DNA of 64,000 nt. Origin: DATCHW01 sp963806045. Its GTDB lineage: Bacteria; Bacteroidota; Ignavibacteria; Tepidaquicellales; Tepidaquicellaceae. Location: the NCBI GenBank assembly GCA_963806045.1, contig CAWDWP010000001.1, forward strand, positions 744,001 through 808,000. The letters are read 5' to 3'. Numbering within the stretch: position 1 is the stretch's first letter; every line of letters starts with the position of its first letter. The notes below the pieces were generated by a model that saw nothing but the letters and a program-made list of their open reading frames with translations, was not told where the DNA came from and made no database searches. Below, in pieces: positions 17,831 to 28,900 of this stretch. Position numbers and translations under genes: made by a program.

Positions 17831-20020
17831 ATGAAGAAAAAGCTACTTCTTTCGTTTGTTTTTTGTTTTGTATTTTTTATTATTATACAAAACGGATTTT
17901 CTCAGATGGTGTATAATAAAGCCGCTACATTTAACGGATCGACCAGTTTCATTGCGGTTCCGAGTAATGCCGAGATAAACCCAACTACTGCAATAACAGT
18001 AGAAGCATGGATATATCCAACCTTTTTATCTAACGAACCCGCAATTTATAGTAATGATTATTTATCATCTACTACACTATATGTCGTGAGTCCTACTTAT
18101 AAAGTAGGTTTTCGCCCAAAAAGCGCCTCATCAAATTTTGTAGGTAAAGGGATTATACCTTTAAATCAATGGACGCATATCGCAGCCACTTATACTTCAG
18201 GATTAACATCAATTTATATCAATGGTGTTTTTGATACAAGTACAACGGCAATAACGGGACCGATTGGTATTAACACTGATTCTGCTACCATCGGATGCAA
18301 TAAGTTTGCCGGTTCATATTTTAATTTATTTACCGGTATGATAGATAATCTCCGTGTATGGAATATTGCCAGGACACAGGCAGATATTCAAAGAGATATG
18401 TATATACCTTTGACGATGCGTTTACCGTCGGGGTTATATACAGGGCTAAGTGCAAGTTATTTGTTTGATGGTAATGCCTTGGATTGGTCAGGTGCAGTGA
18501 CTAATAATGGTTTTGAAAGAAATATTACTTATACTGATTTTTCTCAAAAGCCTTCTGTATATTGTGATTACAATAATACATTGATACTGGATGGAACCAC
18601 GGCATATATAGCCGGAGTAAATACTTCGGATTATAATGCAACTACAGGAATAACCCTGGAGGCGTGGATTAAAAGGGATACCACGGGAAGTGCTGCTGTT
18701 GCCCAGCATATTGTTAATAAAAGCGGAGCAGCAAGATGGGATTTTGGATTAGCTATTCTTACGTTTACTAATAACGTTGTCCTTTCTATGAATAATGATT
18801 CATATTATGTTACTTCTCCGGTATCATCGGTTCCGCTTGCAAGGTGGTATCACCTGGCGGCAACGTACAGTCAGGCGACTGGCTTGATGAAACTTTATAT
18901 CAATGGAGATTCAGTTGCGGGAACAATAGTTCCGGGAAATGTTGCAATTTTCAATAATCCCGATAGTCTGTGCATTGGCGGAATATCTCTTACAACAAAT
19001 GCTTATATGAAATTCAAAGGACAGATTGATGGTGTGAGAATTTGGAAGGACGTGGCAAGAACTCAGGCACAAATAAAAGCTGATATGTACAGAAGCAGAA
19101 TTCAGGAAGGAACTAACGGAAGTTGTGAAATTACTTTTGATACATATACAAATATTCCATTTGGACCGAGTGGCGGCTGGAATGTCGCTTCACCTTTGAG
19201 ATTTAACGGCTCTGCGCGCATTACTTCAGAGCATAGAAATCTTGATGCAGAACTAACATCACCTATGCTTGCCGCAAATGAACTGGGCTTTTACAGCACA
19301 AGTGATTATACAGTCAGTACAAAAAGATTTTTTATACCTGACGGCGGAAGCATAACAGATTCAGTATTTTTTAGCGGACAGGGAGTATTGACAGATTTTA
19401 TGGCATTTGTTTTGATTAATCATACCTTTATAGGAGATGTGCGTTTAACTTTAGTGGGACCGACCGGAGTATCGGTATTGCTTACTCCGTCAAGTGTAGG
19501 TAACAGCCTCAATGATATTATGACAATATTTAATACATATGCAGATTCAACTATTAATTATTATAATTATGCTTTACCTCCTTTCAGTCCAAAAATTAAA
19601 CCTGCAAATCCTTTTACTCCTTTCATTGGCACAGCAAGACACGGTTGGTGGAAAATGATATTTCAGGATATTGACCTGCTCGATATAGGTTATGTAAGCG
19701 GCTGGGGTGTCAGGCTTTTATCTCCCACAGGTACCGGAAATGAAACTAAAATTCCGTTTAAGTTTGACCTTGCTCAGAATTTTCCGAACCCATTTAATCC
19801 TGTAACTAATATTAAATATCAAATTGCAAAAGATGCAAATGTCAGCATTAAAATATTTGATATGCTCGGCAGAGAAATCCTGACTTTGGTAAATGAATTT
19901 AAAAATCCGGGATTTTATGAAGTTAATTTTGATGGTTCAAAGTTTTCATCCGGAATTTATTTCTATAAAATTACGGCAGGTGATTTCATAGATGTAAAAA
20001 AGATGACCTTGGTAAAATAA
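17831..20020 (+). CDS. T9SS-secreted protein with two LamG domains and a P-domain
   Basis: 729 residues. Order: signal peptide (1-25), LamG/concanavalin-like domain 1 (~30-210, FNGSTSFIAVPS ... GMIDNLRVWNIARTQADI), LamG 2 (~245-420, DGTTAYIAGV ... GQIDGVRIWKDVARTQAQI), a proprotein-convertase P-domain (~495-640, FIGDVRLTLVGPTGVSV, HGWWKMIFQDI) and a T9SS sorting domain (~650-729). LamG domains usually bind glycans or proteins; a P-domain without a protease is probably structural. A good AGGAGG ribosome binding site is at 17820-17825. Likely a surface adhesin. Confidence 0.88.
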   Translation: MKKKLLLSFVFCFVFFIIIQNGFSQMVYNKAATFNGSTSFIAVPSNAEINPTTAITVEAWIYPTFLSNEPAIYSNDYLSSTTLYVVSPTYKVGFRPKSASSNFVGKGIIPLNQWTHIAATYTSGLTSIYINGVFDTSTTAITGPIGINTDSATIGCNKFAGSYFNLFTGMIDNLRVWNIARTQADIQRDMYIPLTMRLPSGLYTGLSASYLFDGNALDWSGAVTNNGFERNITYTDFSQKPSVYCDYNNTLILDGTTAYIAGVNTSDYNATTGITLEAWIKRDTTGSAAVAQHIVNKSGAARWDFGLAILTFTNNVVLSMNNDSYYVTSPVSSVPLARWYHLAATYSQATGLMKLYINGDSVAGTIVPGNVAIFNNPDSLCIGGISLTTNAYMKFKGQIDGVRIWKDVARTQAQIKADMYRSRIQEGTNGSCEITFDTYTNIPFGPSGGWNVASPLRFNGSARITSEHRNLDAELTSPMLAANELGFYSTSDYTVSTKRFFIPDGGSITDSVFFSGQGVLTDFMAFVLINHTFIGDVRLTLVGPTGVSVLLTPSSVGNSLNDIMTIFNTYADSTINYYNYALPPFSPKIKPANPFTPFIGTARHGWWKMIFQDIDLLDIGYVSGWGVRLLSPTGTGNETKIPFKFDLAQNFPNPFNPVTNIKYQIAKDANVSIKIFDMLGREILTLVNEFKNPGFYEVNFDGSKFSSGIYFYKITAGDFIDVKKMTLVK

Positions 20021-20025
20021 ATTGA

Positions 20026-20066
20026 ATTCTTGTTTCACTGCCTGAACAGTGGAACAAGAATATTTT
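20026..20066 (+). terminator. Long hairpin after the LamG gene
   Basis: Arms ATTCTTGTTTCACTG (20026-20040) and CAGTGGAACAAGAAT (20047-20061) pair with one mismatch around CCTGAA and are followed by ATTTTTAT, a plausible Rho-independent terminator. Confidence 0.7.
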
Positions 20067-20161
20067 TATAATAAATTATTTTCCCTTCACTATTTTTTGT
20101 CTTCAAATTTACCTTTTTTATAACGTTTATTTTCTGTTTTTTACATAAAGTTAATCAATTT

Positions 20162-22098
20162 TTGATGATGTTTGGACGGTTTACTTTTGGTGTAATCAGC
20201 ATAGGAAAAAATACAAAGATAAATCTATCCCGATTATCTGTTATCTTTATATTTCTGATTTTTATTCTCAGCTATTCCCTTTCATTATTTGCACAGGAAA
20301 ATAATAGCAGCGTGAATGCATTGCTTGATTCTGCAAAGGTTAAAGGAAAATCTCTGCAGGATATCCGAAAATTGTCTGAAGATGCACTTAGTCTTGCTAA
20401 AAAACTTAATTATGAACAGGGGACTGCAGATGCCCAAAACCTGCTCGGAAAATCTTTACTGAAATTAGGTGAATACCCGAAGGCATTGAATTGTTTTTTT
20501 TATGAACTCGAATTGAGAGAAAATAATCCCGATTGGAGGAATTCATCTATAGCATATGCAGATGCGTTAATAGGTGAATCTTATCGTTCAGTATTCAATT
20601 ATAATCTTGCAATCGAGTACTTACAGAAATCCCTTTTGCTTCTGGATAAAAATGATGATAAAAAAGTCAGAGCATTTGTATATGACCGCTTGGCTGCTGT
20701 TTATGACGATATAACTTACAAACGAACAGATTCATCCGCTTACGCAGAAAACAATGGACTATGCTCAAAAATCATCGGCAATTGCAAACGAAATTAATGA
20801 CAGGGATTTGAAAATAAGCACTTTAAATATAATGGGAGCAGCAACCACATTTACGGGAAATTACAATGCTTCTCTCGATTATTTCAATTTAGCTTTAAGC
20901 GAGTGTGATGGCGATAGCACTAATACTGACAGAGCTAATATTTTAAACAATATTGCATACGTCTATAAAAGTCTGAATGATTACAAAACATCCATAGAAT
21001 ATGCTTTGGAAAGCCACCATATCGCTGAAAAATTTGGAATAAAAATATATATTCTCGAATCTGCAAGAAGCTTATCAGATGCTTATTATAAATTAGGAGA
21101 TTTCGAAAGTGCATTCAAATATCTTACGGAAGCGAATGATGTATATTTCAATCTTTTTGATGAAAGAAAAACTGCTGAAATAAATACACTCCAGAAAAAT
21201 TATGAAGCCGCTCTTAAAATTCAGGATAAAAAAGCAAGTACATTAACCCGTATTATATTCGGTGTGTCATTGTCGTTAATATTTATAGCCGCCGGATTTG
21301 TGGCTTATTTCAGGCACAGGAACCAGCTGCTGTTGAATTACGAACTGGCTAAAAAAAATGAATTAATCTCTGATCAGAAAGAGAAGCTTACGCAATCCAA
21401 CATAGCAAAAGATAAATTTCTTTCAATTATCTCTCACGATTTGAAAAATCCCCTGCATGGAATTCTGGGATTTGCAAGTTTTATGAGTTCCGAATTTGAT
21501 ATACTCAGCGATAAAGAAAAAAAGGAATACATATCCTATATTAAAGCTTCTTCCGAATCTATGAATAAATTAATCGAAGGAATTCTTACCTGGTCACGAT
21601 TGCAAACCGGAAAGATGAAAATTCAGAAAGAAAAAGTAAATATATCCGAAGTTGTTCGTCACGTTGTCGAGCTCCAGAAAGTGAATGGAATCAGAAAAGG
21701 TGTATTAATTGAAAATAATATTTTAGATGAATTAAATGTATTTGCAGACAAAAACGTTCTTGATACTGTTATGAGAAATTTGATTGATAATGCAATTAAA
21801 TTTACTGAAGAAGGCGGGAAAAATAACTTTGAGTGCCAGGCTTAAAGAGGAAAATTTTATAGAAATCAGTGTAGCGGATACCGGTGTAGGTATGAACAAA
21901 GAAGATATTTCAAGGTTATTTCATATAGAGAACAGGTTTATGAGTGAAGGTACGAATAAAGAAAAAGGAACAGGAATGGGGTTAATCCTGTGCAAGGATA
22001 TGCTTCATTTAATAAGTTCAGATTTAAACGTCGAGAGTTATCCTGAAGAAGGAACCAGGTTTTATTTTACGCTGCCATTTAAGAATTTATTTCTATAA
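20162..22098 (+). CDS. TPR-containing membrane histidine kinase, two frameshifts
   Basis: Three frames join into ~645 residues: N-terminal hydrophobic segment (signal or TM, ending SLFAQEN), TPR repeats (~50-340, e.g. LGKSLLKLGEYPKALNCF), a TM (IIFGVSLSLIFIAAGFVAYF, nt ~21260-21310), then HisKA with H-box FLSIISHDLKNPLHGILGF and an HATPase_c domain (NLIDNAIKFTEEGGK, ADTGVGMNKED, GTGMGLILC). A TPR sensor facing the periplasm probably binds a protein or peptide. Frames break near 20745 (AGAAAACAATGG) and 21820 (GGGAAAAATAAC), both +1 in A-runs. No partner regulator is adjacent. Start uncertain among nearby ATGs. Confidence 0.82.
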
Positions 22099-22109
22099 TT
22101 CCGATTCTT

Positions 22110-22207
22110 GTTACCCATCTCCTGATGGGTAACATTCAAAGAACCCACATGAAATCGGAACATGAGTAGCGAGAGAGATGCACGTTACTCATCGGGAGAT
22201 GAGTAAC
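22110..22207. repeat. REPIN (two REP palindromes) upstream of the RAYT
   Basis: A 24-base hairpin with stem GTTACCCATC and loop TCCT is at 22110-22133, and a second with stem GTTACTCATC and loop GGGA is at 22184-22207, ending in GAG. The two are near-inverted copies of each other separated by 50 bases, the arrangement of a REPIN. Related copies are at 22779-22894 and 25390-25462. Confidence 0.8.
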
Positions 22208-22237
22208 GAGTAGTTGGGGTATCAAAATATAAAATAT

Positions 22238-22772
22238 ATGAGAAGTAGATTAAAAATATTAACTGATGATGGAATCTATTTTGTCACCTCTACAATCATT
22301 AATTGGATTCCAGTTTTTTCATCAGACAAGTATTATTCAATAATTATTGACGCACTGAATTTTTATAAGAGAAATAAAGACTTAAAAATTTATTCGTATG
22401 TAATATTAGATAATCACTTTCACTTGATTGTTTCTCACAAAGATTTAAGTTTGATAATGCAATCTTTAAAAATATTCGGCTAAAATGATAATAAATAATT
22501 TACAGGACGAAGGGAAAATTGAAATCTTAAAAATATTTGAAAAAGAAAGAAGAATGTATCAGGACAAGAATTATCATAAAGTCTGGCAGGATAGTTTTTA
22601 TCCAAAGGAAATTGCATCGATTGAAATATTGCGACAAAAAATTGAGTATATACATCTGAATCCGGTGAGAAAAGGATTCGTGAATAATGCTATTGATTGG
22701 AAATATAGTTCGGCGATTGACTATCTATCAGATAAAAAAGGATTAATTGAAATTGATCGAACTTTGATATAA
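22238..22772 (+). CDS. REP-associated tyrosine transposase (RAYT, Y1/IS200-like), frameshifted
   Basis: Frames 22238-22483 and 22485-22772 together give ~178 residues. YVILDNHFHLIV contains the HxH metal-binding motif of Y1 transposases, MQSLK starts the helix before the catalytic Tyr region, and IEYIHLNPVRKGFV ... WKYSSA is diagnostic of RAYTs. These single-copy enzymes act on REP hairpins, and REP hairpins flank this gene on both sides. The break near 22475 (TTAAAAATATTC, +1) hides the expected KYSAKM; restored, it reads on in register. The start is ATG 22238 (MRSRLKILTDDG). Confidence 0.85.
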
Positions 22773-22778
22773 TGGAAC

Positions 22779-22894
22779 GTTACTCATCGGGAGATGAGTA
22801 ACGAGATAGGGAGCACATTACTCATCAGGAGATGAGTAACGAGGGAGGAGCAAGATTCGTTGGACTTCTTGTTACCCATCTCCTGATGGGTAAC
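22779..22894. repeat. REPIN cluster downstream of the RAYT
   Basis: Three REP hairpins in a row: 22779-22802 (stem GTTACTCATC, loop GGGA), 22817-22840 (same stem, first base A, loop AGGA) and 22871-22894 (stem GTTACCCATC, loop TCCT, opposite orientation). The first begins 7 bases after the transposase stop. Confidence 0.8.
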
Positions 22895-23665
22895 ATCATC
22901 AGTAAGGATTGGAAAGTTATCTACTATTATTGAATATAAAAAATCCCCGGAAGATTTCAGGTTGAAGGGGAAGACAAACAACCCTTAATACTCACCGGGG
23001 ATTTCTTTTAAATACAGTTCTCTTATCTTATTCTTTCAATCCAGCAATCATTATTTTGTATTATTATCATTTTTTCATTTTATAATTTGATTAAAACATT
23101 TGCAAATCACATGCCAAAAAAAAACTGTTAATTTAGTTAACTATTAAAAGTTTTTTTTAGAAAATTTATATTTTTGCGAAAGCTTGTATCAAAATGAGAC
23201 ATTTAAGGTTAGCTAAATGATTATACTATTCATGATATTTTATGAGAAACGGATCTAAAACATTAAATTTTTCTATAAGTTATTAAAAAATAGTAAAATA
23301 TACAGTATCAAAATAAGACTATTTACTATTACATTTGAATTTTTTAAATCTTATTGGGCTTCCTATTGTTACTCATTACTCAGTGGTTAACTTCCACCAT
23401 CACTCAAAGGGGGATGTTTAACGATAGTGGAACTAATCCATTCGGATTAGTTCCTTTTTCATCCCTTTGCACTATTAATTAATCCATTGAAAATACTTAC
23501 ATTTGGTTGAAACGTTAATGATATATTATAGTGACTGACATTATTTGATGTTTTCGATGGTATCAATCGGAAACTCTCCCCTAATATGTCATGAGAGGTA
23601 ACTCACAATAATAGAATGAAATGACAGGATTCGATTCGTAATTTTTTTCATTTAATTTTTTTAAT
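22895..23665. other. Long gene-free spacer between RAYT and a sensor kinase
   Basis: No credible coding frame in 770 bases. It holds a long-range hairpin (AAATCCCCGG 22941-22950 with CCGGGGATTT 22995-23004), two degenerate palindromes TATCAAAATGAGA (23187-23199) and TATCAAAATAAGA (23306-23318) like the sigma-54 activator sites elsewhere, a weak -24/-12-like TTGGGCTTCCTATTGTT (23354-23370) and a perfect terminator (23429-23459). A short non-coding transcript between the last two is possible. Confidence 0.5.
23429..23459 (+). terminator. Perfect Rho-independent terminator with no gene in front
   Basis: GGAACTAATCC (23429-23439), loop ATTC, GGATTAGTTCC (23444-23454) and TTTTT. No gene ends within 650 bases upstream on this strand, so it probably closes a small RNA or a leader transcript. 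Confidence 0.8.
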
Positions 23666-25312
23666 ATGAAAAAATACGATACTATAAGAAAAACAGGCAG
23701 AAGAGCTGGTCATTGCAAACAAAGAACTTGCTTTTCAAAATGAAGAGAAAGAAAAACGGGCAGCGGAGTTAGTCATTGCAAACAAAGAACTTGCCTTTCA
23801 AAATGAAGAGAAAGAAAAACGAGCAGCAGAGTTAATCATTGCAAACAAAGAACTTGTCTTTCAAAATGAAGAGAAAGAAAAACGTGCAGCTGAGTTAGTC
23901 ATTGCAAACAAAGAACTTGTCTTTCAAAATGAAGAGAAAGAAAAACGTGCAGCGGAGTTAGTCATTGCTAACAAAGAACTTGTCTTTCAAAATGAAGAGA
24001 AAGAAAAACGTGCAGCAGAGTTAATCATTGCAAACAAAGAACTTGTCTTTCAAAACGAAGAGAAAGAAAAACGTGCAGCAGAATTAGCTATTGCCAGTAG
24101 AGAACTTGTTTATCAAAACCAGGAGAAAAATAAACGAGCCGCTGAATTAATTATTGCCGACAAAGAACTTGATTATCAAAACGTAGAGAAAGAAAAACGT
24201 GCAGATGAATTAATAACCTCCGAAACCAGATATCTAAGGTTGTTCGAAGCGGCAAGAGACGGTATTATTATTCTCGATGCCGAAACAGGAATGATTGTTG
24301 ATGTTAATCCTTTTTTGATTAAAATGCTTGGATACTCACACGAAGCTTTCCTTGGAAAAGCAATATGGGATATTGGGTCATTCAAAGATATAATAGCTAA
24401 TAAAGACAATTTTTTAGAATTACAGCAGAAAGAATACATCAAATATGAAGGTTTACCGCTGGAAACCAGTAACGGTCAAAAATAAATGTAGAGTTTGTCA
24501 GTTATTTGTATTTCGTGGACAACCAGAAGGTAATTCAATGCAACATTCGCGATATCACCGAACGCAAGCAGGCGGAGGAAGAAATTCGCAAACTAAATGC
24601 AGAACTTGAACGGCGTGTAATTGAACGTACTTCACAGCTTGAATTGGCAAATAAAGAGCTTGAAGCATTTAGTTATTCTGTTTCTCATGACCTTCGTGCT
24701 CCTTTGCGGGGAATAGATGGATTCAGCCTGGCTTTATTTGAAGATTATCAGAATAATCTAGACGATACTGCAAAAGATTACATCAAAAGAATCAGAAGGG
24801 GAACAAAAAAAATGGATGTTTTGATTGATAGTTTATTAAATCTTTCAAGAATTTCCCGTTCTGAAATGAATTTTGACAAAGTTGATTTATCCCTGATGGT
24901 AAAAGAAATTTCCGAAGATTTAAAAAGTGCTGATAAAACAAGAAAAGCAGAGTTTATTATAGAAGAAAATTTGACTGTTAAAGGTGATTCGAACTTATTA
25001 AAAATTGTTTTTGAAAATCTTCTAAACAATGCCTGGAAATTTACATCAAAAAAGGATAAAACTATAATCGAATTTGGTGCTATTAAAGAAAATTCAAAAA
25101 TTGTATATTTTATCAGGGATAACGGTGTCGGATTTGATATGAAATATTCGAATAAGCTTTTCAGTGCTTTTCAGCGATTGCATCCGGAAAAAGAATATCC
25201 CGGAACGGGAATAGGACTCGCAACCGTCCAAAGAATTATAAGGAGGCATAACGGTGACATTCGTGGTGAAAGCACATTAAACGAAGGTACAACATTCTAT
25301 TTTACATTATGA
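23666..25312 (+). CDS. PAS histidine kinase with a repeated coiled-coil, two frameshifts
   Basis: Starting at ATG 23666 (MKKYDTIRK), the protein runs through eight 21-residue coiled-coil repeats (ELVIANKELAFQNEEKEKR type, 23697-24200), a PAS domain (LFEAARDGIIILDAETGMIVDVNP onward, 24240-24560), HisKA with FSYSVSHDLRAPLRGIDGF and HATPase_c (NLLNNAWKFTSKK, GTGIGLATVQRII), ~548 residues in total. It has no membrane segment, so it is a cytoplasmic kinase of the type often paired with Rcp1-like receivers; one follows at 25523. Frames break at 23685-23695 (AGAAAAACAGG, +1) and near 24480 (CAAAAATAAATG, one A missing). Confidence 0.85.
23697..24200 (+). repeat. Eight 63-bp in-frame tandem repeats
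   Basis: Eight exact-length 63-bp units encode 21 residues each. Units 1-6 differ by only a few bases, while units 7 and 8 have diverged (SRELVYQNQ, DKELDYQNV). A partial ninth follows. 21 residues equal three heptads, so repeat gain or loss keeps coiled-coil register and would change the sensor-to-kinase lever in steps. Confidence 0.95.
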
Positions 25313-25331
25313 TTTTGAGAGAATATTATTT

Positions 25332-25372
25332 TTCACGCAGAGACCGCAAAGTTTCACGCAGAGACCGCAAAG
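25332..25372. repeat. Short tandem repeat after the kinase gene
   Basis: The 20-mer TTCACGCAGAGACCGCAAAG occurs twice in a row (25332-25351, 25353-25372). No function is apparent. Confidence 0.8.
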
Positions 25373-25389
25373 AAGAATCTGTTCTTCTT

Positions 25390-25462
25390 GTTACCCATCT
25401 CCTGATGGGTAACATCATCAGTAACGAGGAGCGAGCACGTTACTCATCAGGAGATGAGTAAC
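25390..25462. repeat. REPIN inserted between kinase and response-regulator genes
   Basis: A REP hairpin with stem GTTACCCATC and loop TCCT (25390-25413) and an inverted partner with stem GTTACTCATC and loop AGGA (25439-25462) are separated by 25 bases. They match the elements flanking the RAYT at 22238, 3 kb away. Confidence 0.8.
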
Positions 25463-25522
25463 GAGGGTGAAGATACAACATTTTATTTTACGTTATAAAA
25501 ATAATATTAAAAGAAAAAGCAA

Positions 25523-25972
25523 ATGAAAGAAAAAACTATATTACTCGTTGAAGATAATCAGGATGATGTTGCATTAACTTTAAGAGCATTTGGGAAACAT
25601 AAAATAAAAAATAATGTTATAGTTGTTGAAGACGGAGAAGAGGCTCTCGATTACCTGTTTTGCAAAGGAAAATTTGCAGAGAGAAAGCCTGATGAATTAC
25701 CGTCTTTGGTTTTACTCGACTTGAAACTTCCAAAAGTTGACGGATTTGAAGTTTTAAAAGCGATTCGAAAAAATGAATCAACAAAGTTTTTGCCGGTTAC
25801 AATTTTAACTTCTTCTAAGGAAGAACAGGATATAGTAAATAGTTACAGCCTTGGAGCAAACAGTTATATTAGAAAACCGGTTGATTTCGAAAAGTTTTTT
25901 GTAGCAGTAGAAACATTGGGATTGTACTGGCTTCTTTTGAATGAACCGGCAAATATTTCAAAAAAATTATGA
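25523..25972 (+). CDS. Single-domain response regulator (Rcp1-like)
   Basis: 149 residues, receiver domain only. The acidic pocket is EDNQDD (~residues 10-15), the phospho-acceptor Asp is in LVLLDLKLPKVDG (~residue 65), with conserved Thr in VTILTSS and Lys in RKPVDF. The long insertion (FCKGKFAERKPDELP) is typical of Rcp1-type receivers that serve phytochrome-like PAS kinases, so the kinase at 23666-25312 is the likely donor. Its stop overlaps the start of the next gene (ATGA). Confidence 0.9.
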   Translation: MKEKTILLVEDNQDDVALTLRAFGKHKIKNNVIVVEDGEEALDYLFCKGKFAERKPDELPSLVLLDLKLPKVDGFEVLKAIRKNESTKFLPVTILTSSKEEQDIVNSYSLGANSYIRKPVDFEKFFVAVETLGLYWLLLNEPANISKKL

Positions 25973-28900
25973 AAACAAAAAAAATTAAGGCATTAATTAT
26001 TGAAGATTCTGAAGATGACCTTAAATTAATGCTTCGTGAACTTGAGAAAGATTCATACGAAATATGAATATAAAGTGGTTATGGATGCTAAAGCGTTTGG
26101 AAATGCTTTAGACGAAGAGTGGGATGTTATAATCTCAGATTACTCTTTACCGAAATTTAACGGCTATGAAGCTTTAACGATGTTCAATGAAACAGGAATT
26201 GATACGCCGTTTATTATAGTGTCCGGTAAGATAGGCGAGGAATTTGCCGTCGGAATGATGAAGAGCGGTGTAAGAGATTATATTATGAAAAATAATCTGA
26301 CAAGGCTTTTACCTTCAATTGAAAGAGAAATTGAAGATGCCAGGAACAGAAAAGAGAAAAAGCAAGCGGAAGAAAAACTTCGGGAAAGCGAAGAACGCAT
26401 CCGCTCACTCTACGAGAATTCCACAATTGGTCTCTATAGAACAACTCCCGATGGAAAAGTACTGCTTGCTAATCCAACTTTAGTAAGTATGCTTGGCTAT
26501 TCATCTTTCGAAGAACTCAGAACCAAAGATCTTACGAAAGAAGGATTCGCACCTTTGTATCCGCGTTCACTTTTTGTCAACCGTATGGAAAAGGAAGGAG
26601 TGGTAAGAGGATTAGAGTCTTCCTGGAGACGAAAAGATGGAAAAATAATTTTTGTACGTGAAAGCGCCAGCGTAATTAAAGATTCTAAAGGAAAAATAAT
26701 TTATTATGACGGTACTGTTGAAGATTTCACAGAGCGAAAGCAAGCTGAGGAGTTACTGGCTCAGAAAAGGATAAAATATCAGGAACTTACAGATAGCATC
26801 TCCGATGTATTCTTCTCAATGGATAAAGATCTCAGATATACATACTGGAATAAAGCAAGCGAAAAACTAACGGGAGTTTCGGCAGAAAAAGCAATAGGAA
26901 AAACTCTTATGGAAATATTTCCGGACAATAAATCACGTCAACAATTAAAAGACTTTTATCTTCAGGTTATTGAATCTAAAAAACCTCAGTATTTAACAGT
27001 AAGTTATCCGGGAAATGAGTATAATGTTCACGAAATTAGTGCATATCCGAGCATAGAAGGTGTTTCAGTATTTGTTAAAGATATCACAGAGCAAAAGCAG
27101 GAAGAACAAAAATTAATTGAAACGAAAAACTATCTTGAAAATTTAATTAACAACGCAAATGCTCCGATTATTGTCTGGGACTCCGAATTTAAAATTACAA
27201 GGTTCAATAATGCTTTTGAAAACGTTACGGGTTTTAAAAGTTCAGATATGATTGGTGAGGAATTTAAATTTCTTTTCCCGGAAGAGACCAAGAACAAATC
27301 ATTTGAAGAAATTGGTAAAACACTTGGAGGTGATAAATGGGAATCAGTTGAAATACCTATCCGGTGCTCAAACGGGGATGTAAAGATAATATTGTGGAAT
27401 TCGGCAAACATTTACGAAAATGACGCTAAAACTATTATCGCCACAATAGCTCAGGGACTCGATATCACAGAGAGAAAAAGGGTAGAAGAATTATTAACCC
27501 AAAGCGAGGAAAACTATAGAAATCTGGTTGAAAATGTAAATGTAGGTGTGTACAGCAGTACTTTAGACGGAGTTATCATCAAAGCTAATAAGAAAACATA
27601 TGATATGTTAGGATATGATTCTATAAATGATTCATCAAAATTCTTATTGACTGATATTTATTATGACCAGGATGAACGTAACAAAGTAATAAAAGTTTTA
27701 TTGGCTGAGGGAATGATTCACAACAAAGAATTGAAAGTAAAAAAGAAAAATGGTAAACCTGTCTGGATTAATCTGTCCGCAAAAGCAACTTACGATAAAT
27801 CAGGGGAAATTTGCAGAATTGATGGAGTTATTGATGATATTTCGGAGGAAATAAAGTTAAGAGATGAGTTAAAATTAAGTGAAGAGCTGTTCAGAAAAGT
27901 TAATTCATCAGCACTTGATGCCGTTATTATAATTGATGATTCCGGTAAAATCACTTTCTGGAATCAATCGGCAGAAAGAATTTTCGGATGGACTATGAAA
28001 GAAGCCATCGGGAAAAAATTTCATACTATATTTGTTCAGAAAAAACATCAGGATACATTCGATAAAAATTTCCCTGAATTTATTAAAACAGGAAAAGGAA
28101 ACGTCATTGGAAAGATAACGGAAATAACTGCGGTCAAAAAAGACGGAACTATATTCCCCGTAGAAATTTCTTTGAATTCGATTGAAGTAAACGAAAAAAG
28201 ACATGCTATTGGGGTTGTCAGGGATATAACCGAACGTAAGCAGGCAGAAGAGGCATTGCAAAAAAGTGAATTACGGTTTAAACAAGTGTCAGAAAATGCT
28301 TGTGAATGGATATGGGAAGTGGACATAAATGGTTTATATACATATGCCAGCCCGATAGTCAAAGATATATTAGGATATGAACCTGATGAAATTGTAAATA
28401 AAAAATATTTTTATGAGCTTATTATTTCGGGCGAAAGAGAGAAATTAAAGCAATTAGTCTTTGGAGCTATTTACACGAAAAGAAAGTTTCAGAGATTTAG
28501 TCAACCGAAATCTACACAAAGACGGAAGAGAAATCATTCTTTCTACAAGCGGTGTACCAATTCTTGACAGTGCAGGTAATCTGACAGGTTACAGAGGAGT
28601 AGACATTGACGTCACCGAGCAGAAGCAAGCAGAAGAGTTGCTGAGAGAAAATGAGTTTTCATTACGGTATGCTCAGCAAATAGCAGAAATGGGAAGCTGG
28701 GAATGGGATGTTGCTACACAAAAAACCAATTGGTCAGACAATTATTTTGCTATTCTTGGATTAAAACCCGGCGAGGTAGAACCAAGCTTCGAATTTTTCA
28801 GAAATAGAATTCACCCGGATGATATTCATTTTCTTGATTTAGCACAAGCTAACACAAATAAAAATAAAATACCTGCTATTTTTGAAATAAGAATAATTCT

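Noticed and set aside
23187..23318. TATCAAAATGAGA and TATCAAAATAAGA as functional activator sites
   Set aside because: Both are degenerate, 119 bases apart, and do not show the 21-22 / 49-50 base geometry of the other two promoters; kept only as a weak hint for the small-RNA idea.
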